DNA of 64,000 nucleotides, from the NCBI GenBank assembly GCA_015499995.1, contig JADNRV010000094.1, positions 124,001 to 188,000 on the forward strand, read 5' to 3'. The position numbers and the translations under genes were made by a program. Each line of letters opens with the position of its first letter. Position 1 is the first letter of the stretch. The notes under the pieces are model-generated. The model saw nothing but the letters and a program-made list of their open reading frames with translations, did not search any database and had not been told where the DNA came from. This document shows positions 20,770 to 31,803 of this stretch, one piece after another. The stretch comes from Flammula alnicola (lineage: Eukaryota > Basidiomycota > Agaricomycetes > Agaricales > Strophariaceae).

Positions 20770-23008
20770 ATGCCGCCGACAGTTGCACCGACAGTCAAAC
20801 CTGGAGCCAAGCGGATTCGCAAGATGTCCAAACGGAAACGGCGTGCCCTCGATCTGCCTTCAGACTCTGCTGCTGGATCGTCATCCTCCGGTGGCGAGGA
20901 AAGCGATGAAGTGGAGGATGGAGATCAGCCTGAGAGCTCTGTTTCTGAGGTTACTTCTTTGATGCTCCAACCCCCCGCCCTCCATCGATCGCAATCATCA
21001 GCCAGTCTTGCATCCCAACACTCCGTCACTGTTAGTAGCACCAAGACAGATGACCAGAGGCATGCCAAGTTCGACGAGCGCTACAAGACAGCTACGTCGA
21101 GTGACAAAGATGTTCTCAGTTCGTATTTCTTAACTTCTATTCAGCCTTTTTTTCTAAACGTCTTGTAGAGAAGCAGATGGATCAGTGGACAGCGGACGTC
21201 TACAAGCACTTCAAAATGCCGCCTGCTATTTCTGTCAATAAAGGTGTTGTTATTTACATCTTCACATGCATCGCGTAGGTTCTTTTGTATATTATACAAC
21301 CGATTTCTTATATTAACTCTACCTCGGATCATAGCCATCTATTTTTTTTTTTTTTTTTTTTTTGAATCAAATTTATTGTCCGCTGGGGCAAAGCCCTATG
21401 GTGGACTTAACATGCTAGTACACTACTCCTAGGCTATCCTGGCCTCTACCGTCCTATTTCCCAGCCAGCACTACCAGAGGGCTGACCCACAGGACCATAC
21501 GGGGTGTAGTGTAACTTATTGGCAAAATGGAATCTGTCTAATCAGAGGAGTTATCTGCTGCGCGCCCGGCCAGAATATCTGGCGGCGAAATGAGCTTGAA
21601 GTGGTATTGAGATGGGTGTGGCTGAAGAGATGAGTCTACGAGATTGAAGTGTCTGATGGGAAGGATCGAAAGGGAGGTCAAGCTGTCAGATCGAAGCGGG
21701 CAAAAGGAAATAAAGGGGTTAAGGGCTGGTAGGCCTCGAGGGGGGGAGCAGGCGGTATTGCCTGCTTTCCCTCCGCCTCATCATCATGGCACAACACCCG
21801 GAGATCCCTGATGTCTGTCTCCATGAGTCCGGTCTCTGTCTCGAGGGCATCCCATATGCTCTCCACACCTTCTGCACCTGCATACGCTGCCAATAGTGTT
21901 GTCGCCGGGAGGTCATGGAGGACAACCCCGTGCCACGGTACATCGAGTTCGAGATGCGGTATGACTTCTGACGGAGCTGAGAAGTCCGGAATGTGATTGA
22001 ATTTTGCTGCTCGACGAAGTGGTTTGGCCTCATCGTGTAGAAGCGTGTCTCGTAATTGTGTAGCGGTGTATGGGGCCTTGGTATGTATCACTATGTTTCC
22101 GGACCTCGTTACATTCGCTCCAGTGATGCTTACTGGGTTGTCGAGTTGTTTTTCGATGTAATCGATAAAATGCTGCATAGATTTCGACGACTGTGGGACT
22201 GGGTGGCCTCGCCAGCGCACTATGAGGCGGTGGGGTGAGTGACGTGGAGCTCAAGAGCCCGAGGGCTTGAGACGGGCACGAGTGTGTGGTGGTTGGCTGG
22301 CTGGTGACAGTTTGGAGGTGTGGGCTGTCTTGCAGGCAGCGGGGCTTTGCTTGGCCGCTTGAGCGTACGACTTTAGAGTGCGGTCCTCGGAGCGGGTAAG
22401 AGCAGGCTGAGGAGCAGGTGCAGTGGCTGTCAGGGGTTGGTCCAGGTGGAGCATCTTGTTCAGCACATATAGTGCATCGCGTGAGTGCATGCTGAGCACG
22501 ACAGGCATTGTGGAGCTCGTCTGGATTATGGTCAGTGTGGCTAGCACCGAGTCTAGTAAAGATTCCAGGCAGTCGAGTTGGGTGCCTGCCACGTCATGCG
22601 ACGCAGGAGGCGGAGGTTGCGTGGAGGCGAGAGCCTCAGCATGTAGGCTGCCTCCAGGCAGTCCAGGTGGTGTGGAAGAGGGCGGGGTGTCCGAGCGGAG
22701 GCTATGGTTGGTGGTGTGGCCTCGCTTGACCACGCATTTGGTATGCAGAGATTTGGTATGTAGGCTCACCCTGACTTCCTCTGCTTCATCCTCAGCTTCA
22801 GCCTCAGCCTCCGATGCAGACGGCGTCGAGTCTGGTGGGCGAGGGCGGGAGCCCAGCACAGTAGGGGGCTCTGAGCCTGCACGCTGGCGTTGATGGTGGT
22901 GGTTCAACCATAAGAACATAGCCATCTATCTATCACAGTTTCCAGGGCTCGACACGATGAAAGTACCGGGAATCTTGGACATCATGTCAAGAATTGTACA
23001 CTTAAAAT
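20770..23008 (+). pseudogene. hAT-type transposase gene, N-terminal part, split by a LINE copy
   Basis: Exon 20770-21118 encodes a basic, Ser-rich N-terminus (RIRKMSKRKRRALDLPSD). Exon 21169-21274 encodes KKQMDQWTADVYKHFKMPPA and VVIYIFTC. The third exon begins at 21335 after ATAG, is interrupted after eight bases by the LINE insertion, and resumes at 22922: HLSITVSRARHDESTGNLG, then HHVKNCTL, to a GTAAGT donor at 23009. The C...H...H...C pattern and the RARHDEST motif match the BED-type zinc-finger start of Agaricomycete hAT-like transposases (from memory of the family). Nothing after 23008 resembles the RNase-H-like catalytic core or the dimerisation domain, so the gene is also 3'-truncated. 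ATG 20770 directly follows an acceptor-like TTTTAG, so a 5' exon is possible. Confidence 0.7.
21343..22916 (-). mobile_element. Non-LTR retrotransposon copy with ORF1 only (HAL1-like)
   Basis: Oriented on the minus strand. A 13-bp target duplication CATAGCCATCTAT flanks it (21330-21342 and 22917-22929) and a run of about 21 T (the A-tail) sits at its 3' end. The body holds an ORF1-like protein in two overlapping frames: a Pro/Ser/Glu-rich part ending in a lysine/alanine-rich segment (22925-22251), then HRLIVRWRGHPVPQSSK ... QLDNPVSITGANVTRSGNIV ... HTKAPYTATQLRDTLLH, ending at 21678. This is typical of ORF1 of fungal Tad/L1-clade LINEs. A stop and frame change near 22245 separates the two parts. 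There is no endonuclease or reverse transcriptase; the 3' UTR follows ORF1 directly. It must have been mobilised in trans. Confidence 0.8.
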
Positions 23009-23155
23009 GTAAGTTATAACTTCAAACCAGACCACAAAATTTTGGGGATGTTAGTGCACATTTAGATAGGTTATATATAGGTATATTCAAGGCCGAAAGC
23101 ACTAAGGAATTGGCAGACCCGTTCTCGAGATATGGGGGGGGGGAATGTACTTGCG

Positions 23156-23216
23156 ACATTACGTCCTTACGTCCTTACGTCCTTACGTCCTTACGTCCTT
23201 ACGACCTTACGTCCAT
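23156..23216. repeat. 8-bp tandem repeat ACGTCCTT
   Basis: Six or more head-to-tail units of ACGTCCTT, the last ones mutated (ACGACCTT, ACGTCCAT). Simple repeat in an intergenic area. Degenerate CCTTAC words continue to about 23270. Confidence 0.85.
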
Positions 23217-23635
23217 GGGACCTTACGTATGACTTTACACCCATATGATATTACAGATAACCTTACACTACTACAATGTTATACCATAGAACCCATGAAA
23301 ACCTATACTGCGCCGCCCTCGCGCGCGTCGCCAATATGTGAGCACGTGACCTATGATGTATCGCGCACGTCGCGTTCACTTTCGTCATGCACTGCTCATC
23401 TTACGCCGCTCACATTACGCCCTCGATGCATGCTACAACCGAGATCGTCGTTCTTTGTCTGGTTCTTATCATTTCTATTGTTACTGGTACATTTCTATTC
23501 TTTTTTCTTTAGTACTCGACGTAATCTAAAGGCTTTTAGAATTAACAAAGCGCTTGCTTCGCCGAGTGCTTCCTGCGATCTGTAGGTGGGCTGGCGGTAA
23601 GTACTTGTTCCGTGTATCAGAGAGATTCGCTAACC

Positions 23636-23876
23636 ATGTTCCAAGTGCCTCTCGACAGGAACGTGACCGTCACTGGCGGTCAGTTTATCTCCGTCGCGGG
23701 CAATATGTACATCGACTCAATCTCGCAAAGTAAGTACTTGTTTTTTTTTCTACGTGCAAAGCTCTGACGAGATCTCTTAGGTCGCCCGCTTGAATTGATC
23801 TTGGAGCAGGAGGGGGATTTGACCATCACCGGGGGAACTTTTTTGGACATCGCTGGGGGTGTCTACATTGGGGGTG
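23636..23876 (+). CDS. Fragment with repeated TGG(Q/T)F...AG motifs, mushroom-specific family
   Basis: ATG 23636 opens exon 1 (MFQVPLDRNVTVTGGQFISV, AGNMYIDSIS) to 23729. A GTAAGT...CTCTTAG intron follows, then exon 2, 23781-23876 (RPLELILEQEGDLTITGGTF, LDIAGGVYIGG), ending at a GTAAGC donor. The repeated pattern V/ITGGxFxxxAGxxYI resembles short beta-strand motifs found at the start of many large Agaricomycete proteins (for example NACHT-type NTPases); this is from memory. No downstream exon with a recognisable domain is visible before 24.4 kb, so it looks truncated. Confidence 0.45.
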
Positions 23877-24490
23877 GTAAGCATTTCCCTTGTAGTATCT
23901 CGATTTTGCTAACTTTTTCGTACCCTTTCAATCTGTCTACTTTACGTTTACTATTGTATTCTCAACTATCTAATAAAAATGCAATGATTCGATCACCCAG
24001 AATGATGAAAGAAATAAGCGAGAGTTATAAAAATGTATATAGAATTGTTTGATCCATCCAAAATTTTGTGTTCTGTCCATATCGTCCATCTCAGCCGTGC
24101 TATTTTCTAGTACATGAGCCTCACAGGTCTGGTAACTTTTCTAAATAGCTGATGGCACTGGAGTTAGAAGACTGCGAGTAATCTCTTACACGCCGGATCG
24201 TAATTTGGATCACATAGGTAGAGTTTCAACAGGATATATAGAGATAAATTAAACCCCTCGTTTTGAATTTATTGAACTGGCTCAGACCTTCAGAATAGAG
24301 CTTGTTAATATTGACATCTAACTCATTCGAACTTTTCAGTAATAGACCCGGCAGGGTAGACGTTGTTAAATTGACTTGATACAACGAATACAAAATGAGG
24401 GCTGGATCTATCTACGACTGGCTAAACAAGGTAACGACAAGTCCATGTAGGCAAGGGGATAGGGCATAAGCGACAGGAAAAAAACTAACG
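23877..24490. other. No gene recognised
   Basis: AT-rich intergenic sequence. No coding signal. Confidence 0.4.
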
Positions 24491-24494
24491 GCGT

Positions 24495-26665
24495 CTAGTC
24501 AGAACGAGCGTGATCGAGCAATTTTCCCACTTCCTCAAGGTACTCGGCATCCATATCCGAAAGATCATAGTCCGTTTCGCCATCATCGGGGGTTGTGTTG
24601 GACGGTCCAGCGGGGTTGCGAAGGGTAGAAGGACCAGCAACAGGCATCGCAGAGAAAACAGAGGCACTCCGGGACTCCGCTATCGATCGAGCAAGCTCGC
24701 GGCCAGCCGGTGTGAGTTTGATGCGAGTTTTGGAGGCCGACCCAATGAGACGTGCCCAGTTGACCTCTTCGTCACTATCGTCAAGGTCCGGAAACAGGGC
24801 TATGAAGTGTTTCTTGTTAGGTGCAGGGGTCGAGGGGGCCGTAGGAGCGATTTCGCCGGCAGCGGTGGCGTGAGGGAATGGGGGTGGGATAGCAGCCGAA
24901 ATGGTGAGTTGAGGAATTGGTGGTTGAAGTGGGACGGCATCAGGGAAGGGGGGTGGGATAGCGGCCGAAATGGTGAGTTGAGGGGTTGGTGGTTGACGTA
25001 AAGAAGGTGGGACGGTGGCCGAAATGTTGGTTTGAGTGGGTTGAGGGTCTGACGAAATGTTGGATTGAAGCAGAGACAGTTGAGTGGTTGGGTAAACAGC
25101 TGAAGAAACAAGCGTAGGGAAAGCAGCCGAATTATCAGAAGGTTGGGCAGCAGCCGAATTACCAGAAGGTTGGGCAACAGCCGAAGGAAGACATAGGGCA
25201 GGGGCTGAAACCACGGGCTCAACAGGGGTATCAGAAGCAGCAGCCGAACGGAGAGGTTGGGCAGGGTTCCGAGCCTCTGGGTAAGACTGCGAGGGTACGT
25301 CTTCCATTTCGGAATCGCTAACGACAACAACAATGCGCCGGGGAGTTGGACTGAGAGGCGGATTGGTGGCAGCTGCGGATCGCTTAGCAGGGATGGTTCG
25401 CGCAGTAGCCGAAGGAAGAGGTTGGGCAGGGTTCCGAGCCTCTGGGTAAGACTGCAAGGGGACGTCTTCCATTTCGGAATCGCTAACGACAACAACGCGC
25501 TGGGGAGGTGGACTGAGAGGCGGATTGGTGGCAGCTGCGGATCGCTTAGCAGGGATGGTTCGCTTGGATCGTCGGGGGATTTTGGCCAACGCAGCCAACA
25601 GCTTATCCTGCGCTGAGAGTACAGGGCCAGCAGCCTTTCCTTTCTCAACCACGGGCTCAACAGCCGAAGGGAGGGGTTGGGCAAGCTTCCGAACCTTGGG
25701 GTAAGACTGGAGGGAAATGTCTTCCATTTCGGAATCGCTACCGACAACAACAACGTGTCAGGGAGGCGGACTGAGAGGCAGATTGGTGGCAGCCGCGGAT
25801 CACTTGGCAGGGATGGTTTGCTTGCGATTGGATCGTCGATCGATTTTGGCCGCTGCAGCCAACAACGTAGCCTGCATTGATGGTACAGGGTCAGCGGCCT
25901 TTGCTTTCTCACCAGCGTCCAACATACGAAGAATGCGAGACGTCGGAGTGGGAGTGGTATCTGCAACTGCAGTAGCCGAAGTAGTAGCAGGAGCGGGTCC
26001 AAAGTAAGGGGAATCAAGACGGATGGGGTTGACAGTGGAACCAGAAACAGGCGTTGGGAAAGTAGATGGAACGTAGATTGCGTTTCCTGAAACCCCCATC
26101 TGAGCAGGGGTTGGCTGCAGGGCTTGGGGGCGGGGCTGCTGGGCTGGAGGCGGCTGCTGGCAAGGTTGATCTTGACCCGGGACCAAGCGGACACGTCCAG
26201 CGTGGTAGTGGACAGTATACCAGCCCACAGACTGGTACCAGTCATCGAACTGGGCCATTGCGAAGCGGGTCTGGTGGTTGAGATCGATCAAGCTATCAAA
26301 AGCGGCAAATAAGTTTCTGCGAAAGAATAAAAATTGAAGATCCCAATGCCAACCTTGGGTCCATCAAAACTCCAACGGGTTGGCCCATGGTGACGCTGTA
26401 GAAGGAGTTCGTTGGCGCAGCTGGCTGCACTAACTCCGAGGGATGTGGGGCACAAATGCTGGAGAAGTTAGGGTTGATAGCGTCCTCGCGCATCCCCATT
26501 ACGCCGTTGTCTAAAGAAATATGTTAGGACTCTGTCTTGAAATTGTGAGAAGTACTTACCTGTAAGGAAGGGATCGTCGGCGACGGCAGCGGCCAGGACT
26601 TGTCACCTTCCTGGTGGGGCAGCGGCTTGCTGGGTGGCTTGGGGCACAGGTAGTTTATCTTGCAT
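24495..26665 (-). pseudogene. Low-complexity, internally repetitive protein gene with three nonsense codons
   Basis: Reads from ATG 26665 (MQDKLPVPQATQQ) through three exons. Introns GTAAGT...TTTAG near 26.56-26.51 kb and GTTGGC...TCGCAG near 26.36-26.32 kb keep the phase. An ordered N-terminal part contains RFAMAQFDDWYQSVGWYTV. It is followed by long Pro/Ala/Ser/Gln-rich sequence and an acidic C-terminus ending near 24495. A module of about 140 bp encoding SAAATNPPLSPxP ... VVVSDSEMEDVxxQSYPEAR occurs three times (about 25260-25403, 25428-25564, 25679-25822). Stops at 26605-26603, 25802-25800 and 25760-25758 are TGA. At the last two, sister modules have CGA and CGG/CAG. Function unknown; the serine-acidic SDSEMED motifs look like CK2 or SUMO-interaction-like sites, which is speculation. 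Confidence 0.65.
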
Positions 26666-27218
26666 GTTGATTGAGAAAGAAGGAATTTGTTGAGTTGTCT
26701 GAGGAAGAATTCATAAAGTTGATCGGGTTTTATGCAAAAAAAGAGGCAAAACTCACGGAATTGAACCCTGTGCGTTACGGCTCTATTTCCACAAGTACCA
26801 TAGTGCTGGGAGATCGATCTCAGGAAACTGATTGCAGAGCTAATTCCGAACCTGAATGGAAATTTATAACGATACGAAGCTGGTTCGATGGAGAAAATGG
26901 AGACCGCACAATCTGGGCTTGGACCAGCCGAGCTGGCTTGAACATACGAAGAGAGTCAAGGCAGAATCATTGGAGAAAATTGGTCGCGTAGGTAGGGAGG
27001 GCAGGAACAGGAGCCTTGAGCCGATCGAGCCAGCTCGAATTGGTCCTTGGATTAAATGTTTTAATTGAGAATCGTAAACGTTATGGATGGACGTATACCT
27101 TTTCACGTCCAAGAAAGACGAAGCTCATTTCCGCTGCTAGCTGATTGCTGAAAACCTAAGGTGAGTTCATTTCTGTGTGTAGGAATGGGAGATACTAACT
27201 ATGTGATAGAATCGAGCG

Positions 27219-27996
27219 ATGGTCAATCCAGGTGCCTTTCGTGGGTCTCGAAAGGAGTTCTTGATGAATGAAAAGGTGAATTACAGCCCTGGAGTAGCCG
27301 GTGGTTATGCTGCAGAAGCTCTGGCCATAATTCAACGTCATTACTTCAAGAGATACCCCATCGACTTACCTCATGATGAGGAACCAGCAGCGGGGAGCCT
27401 CGATGCTGTTGACGACGATGCACCTGACCCGGAGACCTGTCAGCCTGATCCAGAGAGGCTGTCGATGGAGGAGTACGCCGCCGCCATGGCTCAGATAGCG
27501 GAAAGGAAAAAGCTCATCGCTTATCGAAAGGCGGTATGTTGTAACTTGTGACCATTTGTTACTTACACGTGTTGACATTATTGACTCGTCCACAGCAAAT
27601 CAAACGCTGGATGGCTTATCAATACATGAAGGACAACGACGTCAACCCCAAGGATTCCGGCGCCTACAACCCCTACCATGCTCTCATGGCCAAGCTCACT
27701 GGGAAGGAGGTGAACCGTCCGCGCTGCAAAACTGGTGTTAATGTCTGGCGGAAGACGCATCGCGAGGAAATCGAAGCCGAACTCAAGAATCGTTTAGGCG
27801 ACTTGAAAGGAAAGAAGGACCGACTGGCAGCGGAGCGTGACAAGATCGCTCGCGAGATGTTTGCGAAGCTGGATGAAGAGGAGCAGAGGAGTTGGAAGGT
27901 TGTTGCGATGGACGAGCATAGCGAACTCATGAAGGAGTACAAGAAGGATGCTCAGCTCGCCAATACTCCGTCCACTGATCCTGCGGATCGTCAGAG
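27219..27996 (+). pseudogene. Agaricomycete orphan family (MVNPGAF family), 3'-truncated
   Basis: Exon 27219-27533 starts at ATG (MVNPGAFRGSRKEFLMNEK) and exon 27596-27996 follows after a GTATGT...CCACAG intron. It encodes HYFKRYPIDLPHDEEP, EEYAAAMAQIAERKKLIAYR, QIKRWMAYQYMKDNDVNP, GVNVWRKTHREEIEAELKNR and a helical KDRLAAERDKIAREMFAKL segment, to a clean GTATGT donor at 27997. From memory this is a widespread family of large, uncharacterised mushroom proteins. Members are longer, with a conserved C-terminal half that is missing here; DUF6589-related sequence follows instead. The portion present is undamaged. It could be a short functional gene if it splices into something downstream, but I see no suitable exon. 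Confidence 0.6.
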
Positions 27997-28095
27997 GTAT
28001 GTGCCGTTTATTTGAGCCCATTTTAATCCCTTTCCTTACTGACACACTCACGAGACTGGTCCTATGGGGAGCTCCTTTTTCACACCTCCCAAGAT

Positions 28096-30744
28096 TTCTC
28101 CGGCTACAATACAACGTCGAATCAGCCACTTCCGAGCAACTCTACCACCATTCGCCGTGCAACACGAGAGCAAATGGCTGCCGTCATGCAGCACTTTTTC
28201 AACGGCGACGGTGAATACACACCTGCCACTATTTTATTAAATTGGATCAAGCATCCCTATGGACGTCTTCAGTGCAACTCTCCTCTCATGTTCTCAACTT
28301 CTGTCCCTTACACCTCCATCAAACCTGTGCGACCTGCTTTGACATCATTCGTGGCCCAAATAGTCCAGGATAAATTGGTTAGCGAGGCTGAAGACGCTAT
28401 CAAGGTGTCCAGTGGCCTTCACTTATCACTTTCTGACCATAAGACTGCAGCAAAGAAGCTGGAATGGACTGATATTGGATCTGCGACGGTCGAACATGCA
28501 CAGCAAATTATCCAAAATCACCAACAACTTACATGGAACCTTTTCATGAAACTCGCAGCGAGACCTCCAAGATCGCAGACTGGCGTCAAAGTTGTCCGCA
28601 TAAAGCGCCCTCCTGAGCTGGTATATTTTATTTCCCTGTATAAAATGAAGAAACTGTATGCTAACTAACTTGTTCTAGGCTGTGACCAATGTTATCAGCA
28701 CCTTGAATTTTTCTCGCTCTTCTCGCGCAAAGCTTCTTCCTCTGGCAACTGGAATACTTTATTTCGGCTCTTCTGCATCCACAGATTTGTTTCGGTATTG
28801 CAGTCGCATGGCAGAAATGCCATCATATGGCTCCATTATACGCACTATGCGTGCCCTCTCTGAGCATGAGGCAGCCGTAACACTGGAACATGGTCGCAAT
28901 CCCAATACCATAGGAATTATACGGCTTGACAATGTCCAAAACTATCTCCTGCAATGAGATCATGCTATTGGACGCGAGAACCGACTTAACATAGGTCTCG
29001 CCGCCACCTACTATGAAATCAATCTGGACGGAGTCGATATCAATGTGTTTAATGTCGAAAACAAGGCAGCCAGCTTAGCAAAAGATTTCCGGAGCCAACT
29101 GACCATGGCACAATTGCAGAAGATGATCAATACCACACATCTCGAGAATATTGGTGTCCTGCACTGGATAAAGGCATTATCCGATTGGATTCCCGAGCTC
29201 GCCCACCTCAAACCTGAAATCTCCCTCCTGTTTCGTACTCGCGTAGCCAAGCAGCAATTGAAGGTCGAACAATCAAAAATTCACCCATTGGCATCCAGTA
29301 GCTGCAGTGAGACAATGCTTACCGACTTCAAAGAGGCGCTTCAAGATTTCTTTGCACAGACTGGCCAAACTGCAGATGCGTTCAAGGCACAGCTCTTTCC
29401 TGTTGGCGGTGACGGTCTGACATTTGAGAAGATGGTCCAATTAAAGGAATATCTTCAATTTGAAGAAAACTCTTTCAAATCCTTTGAAACAATGGAGCCT
29501 ATGCTGGAATGGTGGCATACAGAGTGGACAAATCTTAGCCGCCTCTTCGAATCACATTGGGGCTCGCCACTATCTCACGATCCGTCAAGCTTGGGAAATA
29601 GCGCTGAATGGGCGCAAGAAGCCTTCTAATCTCAAAAAAGTGGACTACTACACTAGTGTGGAGCTTGCATATCTCGTTCTTGATGCTCGCCTGCTCGATT
29701 GTTGGAGGTACACATTTATTTCTTTGGATTTCAATGATGCCCTAATTCTGGTGCTATTTTAGACTCTCTTTTGGCACCGACGATTTACTTTCATATTTCA
29801 AGGATCGCTCACTCAGAAAAAATCTACCCACCCTCGAAGATCTTCAAGTCCATGCTCGAAAACTATATCGCTCATATACAAGTCTTCGTGGGCAAGACAA
29901 AGCCATTTATGGTGGGCGCTTAATGAACGGAGCAGACTCAATTGTACCACAAGGAACGAAATCCGCACGAGATATCCCAGGCTTGCCTACACCAGCAAAC
30001 CTGAAGTTCATGGGAGATCAAGTTCTCGGGCAGTCGATTTCATTCATGCGCGATGCAATGTTTGCGCGTGAAATGACACTGGCAATTGCTGATGGAGACG
30101 TTGGCCGGGTTTGGGAAATCATCAAGGTCATGCTCTTTACGTTCGCGGGATCCAGCCACTCAAATTACATGAAATATCTTCTCGAAATGATCACGAAAAT
30201 CGAGCTAGAAACTGACAAAAATCTTCGCAAAGCTCTCCTGCAACTGACTTTGGTCAATTTGTCCGGTCGAGAAGGACATTGGTCTGCTGGGGACTTTGTT
30301 CAAGAATATTTCAATCGACTTCTCGAGGCAATCGTGCAGCGCAAAGGTGTAGAGTATGGTGACAAGTTTGTTCGCCAAACTTGGTCACGCAACATACACC
30401 ATGTCGCCCGCCTCAAACTCTCCTGGTTCAATGGAGTTGGCCTTCAGTCGCGGTCAGGAATGCATACTAGCGCCAAACAAAGTGCTGAAATCCGTATTTT
30501 ACTGGAGCATTACAAGAACTCCGGGCTTCACTCCTTCTATGCAGGTCGTACTTTCGATGCCGAACCTTTTGTGGATGATTTTCTTAAGGGTATTCGGAAG
30601 CTACAAAGAGGAAAACTGCAGAAGTGGATCCACAAAACAACAACTTCACACATCAAGACGTCGGTCACCAGAATCCCACCTCTGCAAGCCACTTCCGAGA
30701 CAGTCAGCCATTCAGATTGTCAACGGCCACTACAATCAGAATAG
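28096..30744 (+). pseudogene. DUF6589-domain protein gene, inactivated
   Basis: The N-terminal part reads from about 28096 (RATREQMAAVMQHFF, GEYTPATILLNWIKHPYGRL). After the intron at about 28620-28679 comes the DUF6589 core: IGIIRLDNVQNYLLQ, LAATYYEINLDGVDINV, LENIGVLHWIKALSDWIPEL, GQTADAFKAQLFPVGGDGLT, EWWHTEWTNLSRLFESHWGS, NGRKKPSNLKKVDYY. A second intron (29706-29761) precedes LSFGTDDLLSYFKDR, QSISFMRDAMFAREM, NLSGREGHWSAGDFVQEYFN and VWSRN-like QTWSRNIHHVARLKLSW. DUF6589 is a large basidiomycete family of unknown function, often multicopy. Lesions: TGA at 28955-28957 where CGA is expected, and a small deletion with frameshift near 29600. The C-terminal tail after 30650 is ambiguous. Confidence 0.75.
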
Positions 30745-31470
30745 TACCCCGATTCGAGATACGCACCTAGTTCTTCACCGAATTCTTGTGTAACTCTGCT
30801 GGTACGCCTCTTGGAACGAGCATCATTGTCTGGAGCCAGAACTTGTGAGATACAAGATTACAGCCGCAGTAATTTTATCGCCGAACACCAAAGAGAGGTG
30901 CTCCTACCTGAAGGCGCCATTGTTGACAGTCAAGAAGACGAGCTGCTGGGATATTATGGTGTTGATGATGAAAGGACTCCTTGTTTATCCATGCTTTTCT
31001 CACACATAGCGTGTGTCAAAACCTGAGCAAGGAGTAATTTATAGAACAACGACCAGCTCCAGGGATATGCATATAAGTACTGGAGAAGACGCGTTGGCAA
31101 AGCGGCATGCCGTAGTGCCCCGATAAAGCCTTGGTTACATATATTTGGTTCCGTCTGATCCAGACCAACTCAACTGTACGTCTGAACCCTATCAAAACCA
31201 TACACTATGCAGTGTGTACCAGGATAAGTAGCTTGCAGTTTGAATCCAAATATTATTGGAAAGCGAGTGTCGAGCAAGACTGACTCTTTTTATTCTGTCA
31301 AGACTCAAGACGATGGCAGAACATACCGCAAAATCAATGGCTGTACTGGTGACACTGCCTGTTTACGCTGAACAGGATGTGCGCACAAACCGGCCACGAA
31401 CGAAAGAAATAATCGATCCCAGTAAGTTCACAATCTATGCCCCAGAGTTTTGCATTTTGTCTCTTGATGG
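30745..31470. other. No gene recognised
   Basis: Short ORFs only. The stretch could contain decayed 3' sequence of the DUF6589 gene or the missing 5' end of the hydrolase fragment, but neither is clear. Confidence 0.35.
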
Positions 31471-31674
31471 TTGGCTACAACATCGCTGCTTATCCTCATC
31501 TTCTTCTACGGTGGGGGCCTCTTGCATGGTGCGCGATCTTCTCCGCTATGCATCCTGGTTCACAACAACCTTAGGGCATTCTTTGCATCCAGAGGTATCC
31601 TTACCATTATACCGGACTACCGTTTAGTTCCCTCTATCACCTACCCCGAAGGATCAGAGGACGTTTGCCACGCA
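31471..31674 (+). pseudogene. Alpha/beta-hydrolase (esterase/lipase) fragment
   Basis: The frame encodes ILIFFYGGGLLHGARSSP, then LRAFFASRGILTIIPDYRLV and PSITYPEGSEDV. This is the oxyanion-hole strand (the GGG-x-x-HG region) and the following strand of HSL/GDXG-like serine hydrolases. Neither the nucleophile elbow (GxSxG) nor the catalytic Asp/His region follows: coding similarity stops at about 31674 and another gene's promoter begins. The upstream exon expected before the oxyanion strand is also missing. It is a fragment of about 68 codons. Confidence 0.65.
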
Positions 31675-31749
31675 CGAAGCTGCGCAAGGTCAGACAACCA
31701 TGCAACTTGCCACGCAAATCACTCGTTGCCCGAGCGAGAGCAGCCGTGC

Positions 31750-31756
31750 TATAAAT
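31750..31756 (+). promoter_or_regulatory. TATA box of the DUF5648 gene
   Basis: TATAAAT (in the context GCTATAAATCATG) lies 48 bases upstream of the ATG at 31804, so transcription would start at about 31780 with a short CT-rich leader. It sits just after the hydrolase fragment. Confidence 0.6.
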
Positions 31757-31803
31757 CATGCACTCCCAAGTGCAACTCTTCTTTCCTTCAGCCAACTCAC
31801 GAC

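Noticed and set aside
21141..21432. T-run and adjacent short ORFs as a possible intron polypyrimidine tract
   Set aside because: The T-run is bounded by a 13-bp direct repeat shared with the far end of the LINE-like body, which fits an A-tail of an inserted retroelement better.
23156..23216. ACGTCCTT array as a telomere-like or CRISPR-like repeat
   Set aside because: The unit is 8 bp without spacers and does not resemble the TTAGGG telomere repeat of fungi; it is a plain microsatellite.
24800..26245. 481-codon ORF on the minus strand overlapping the repetitive pseudogene
   Set aside because: It is a shadow frame (Leu/Pro/Ser-rich) of the Pro/Ala-rich gene. The sister frame has clean introns, a start codon and acidic motifs, and only point stops.
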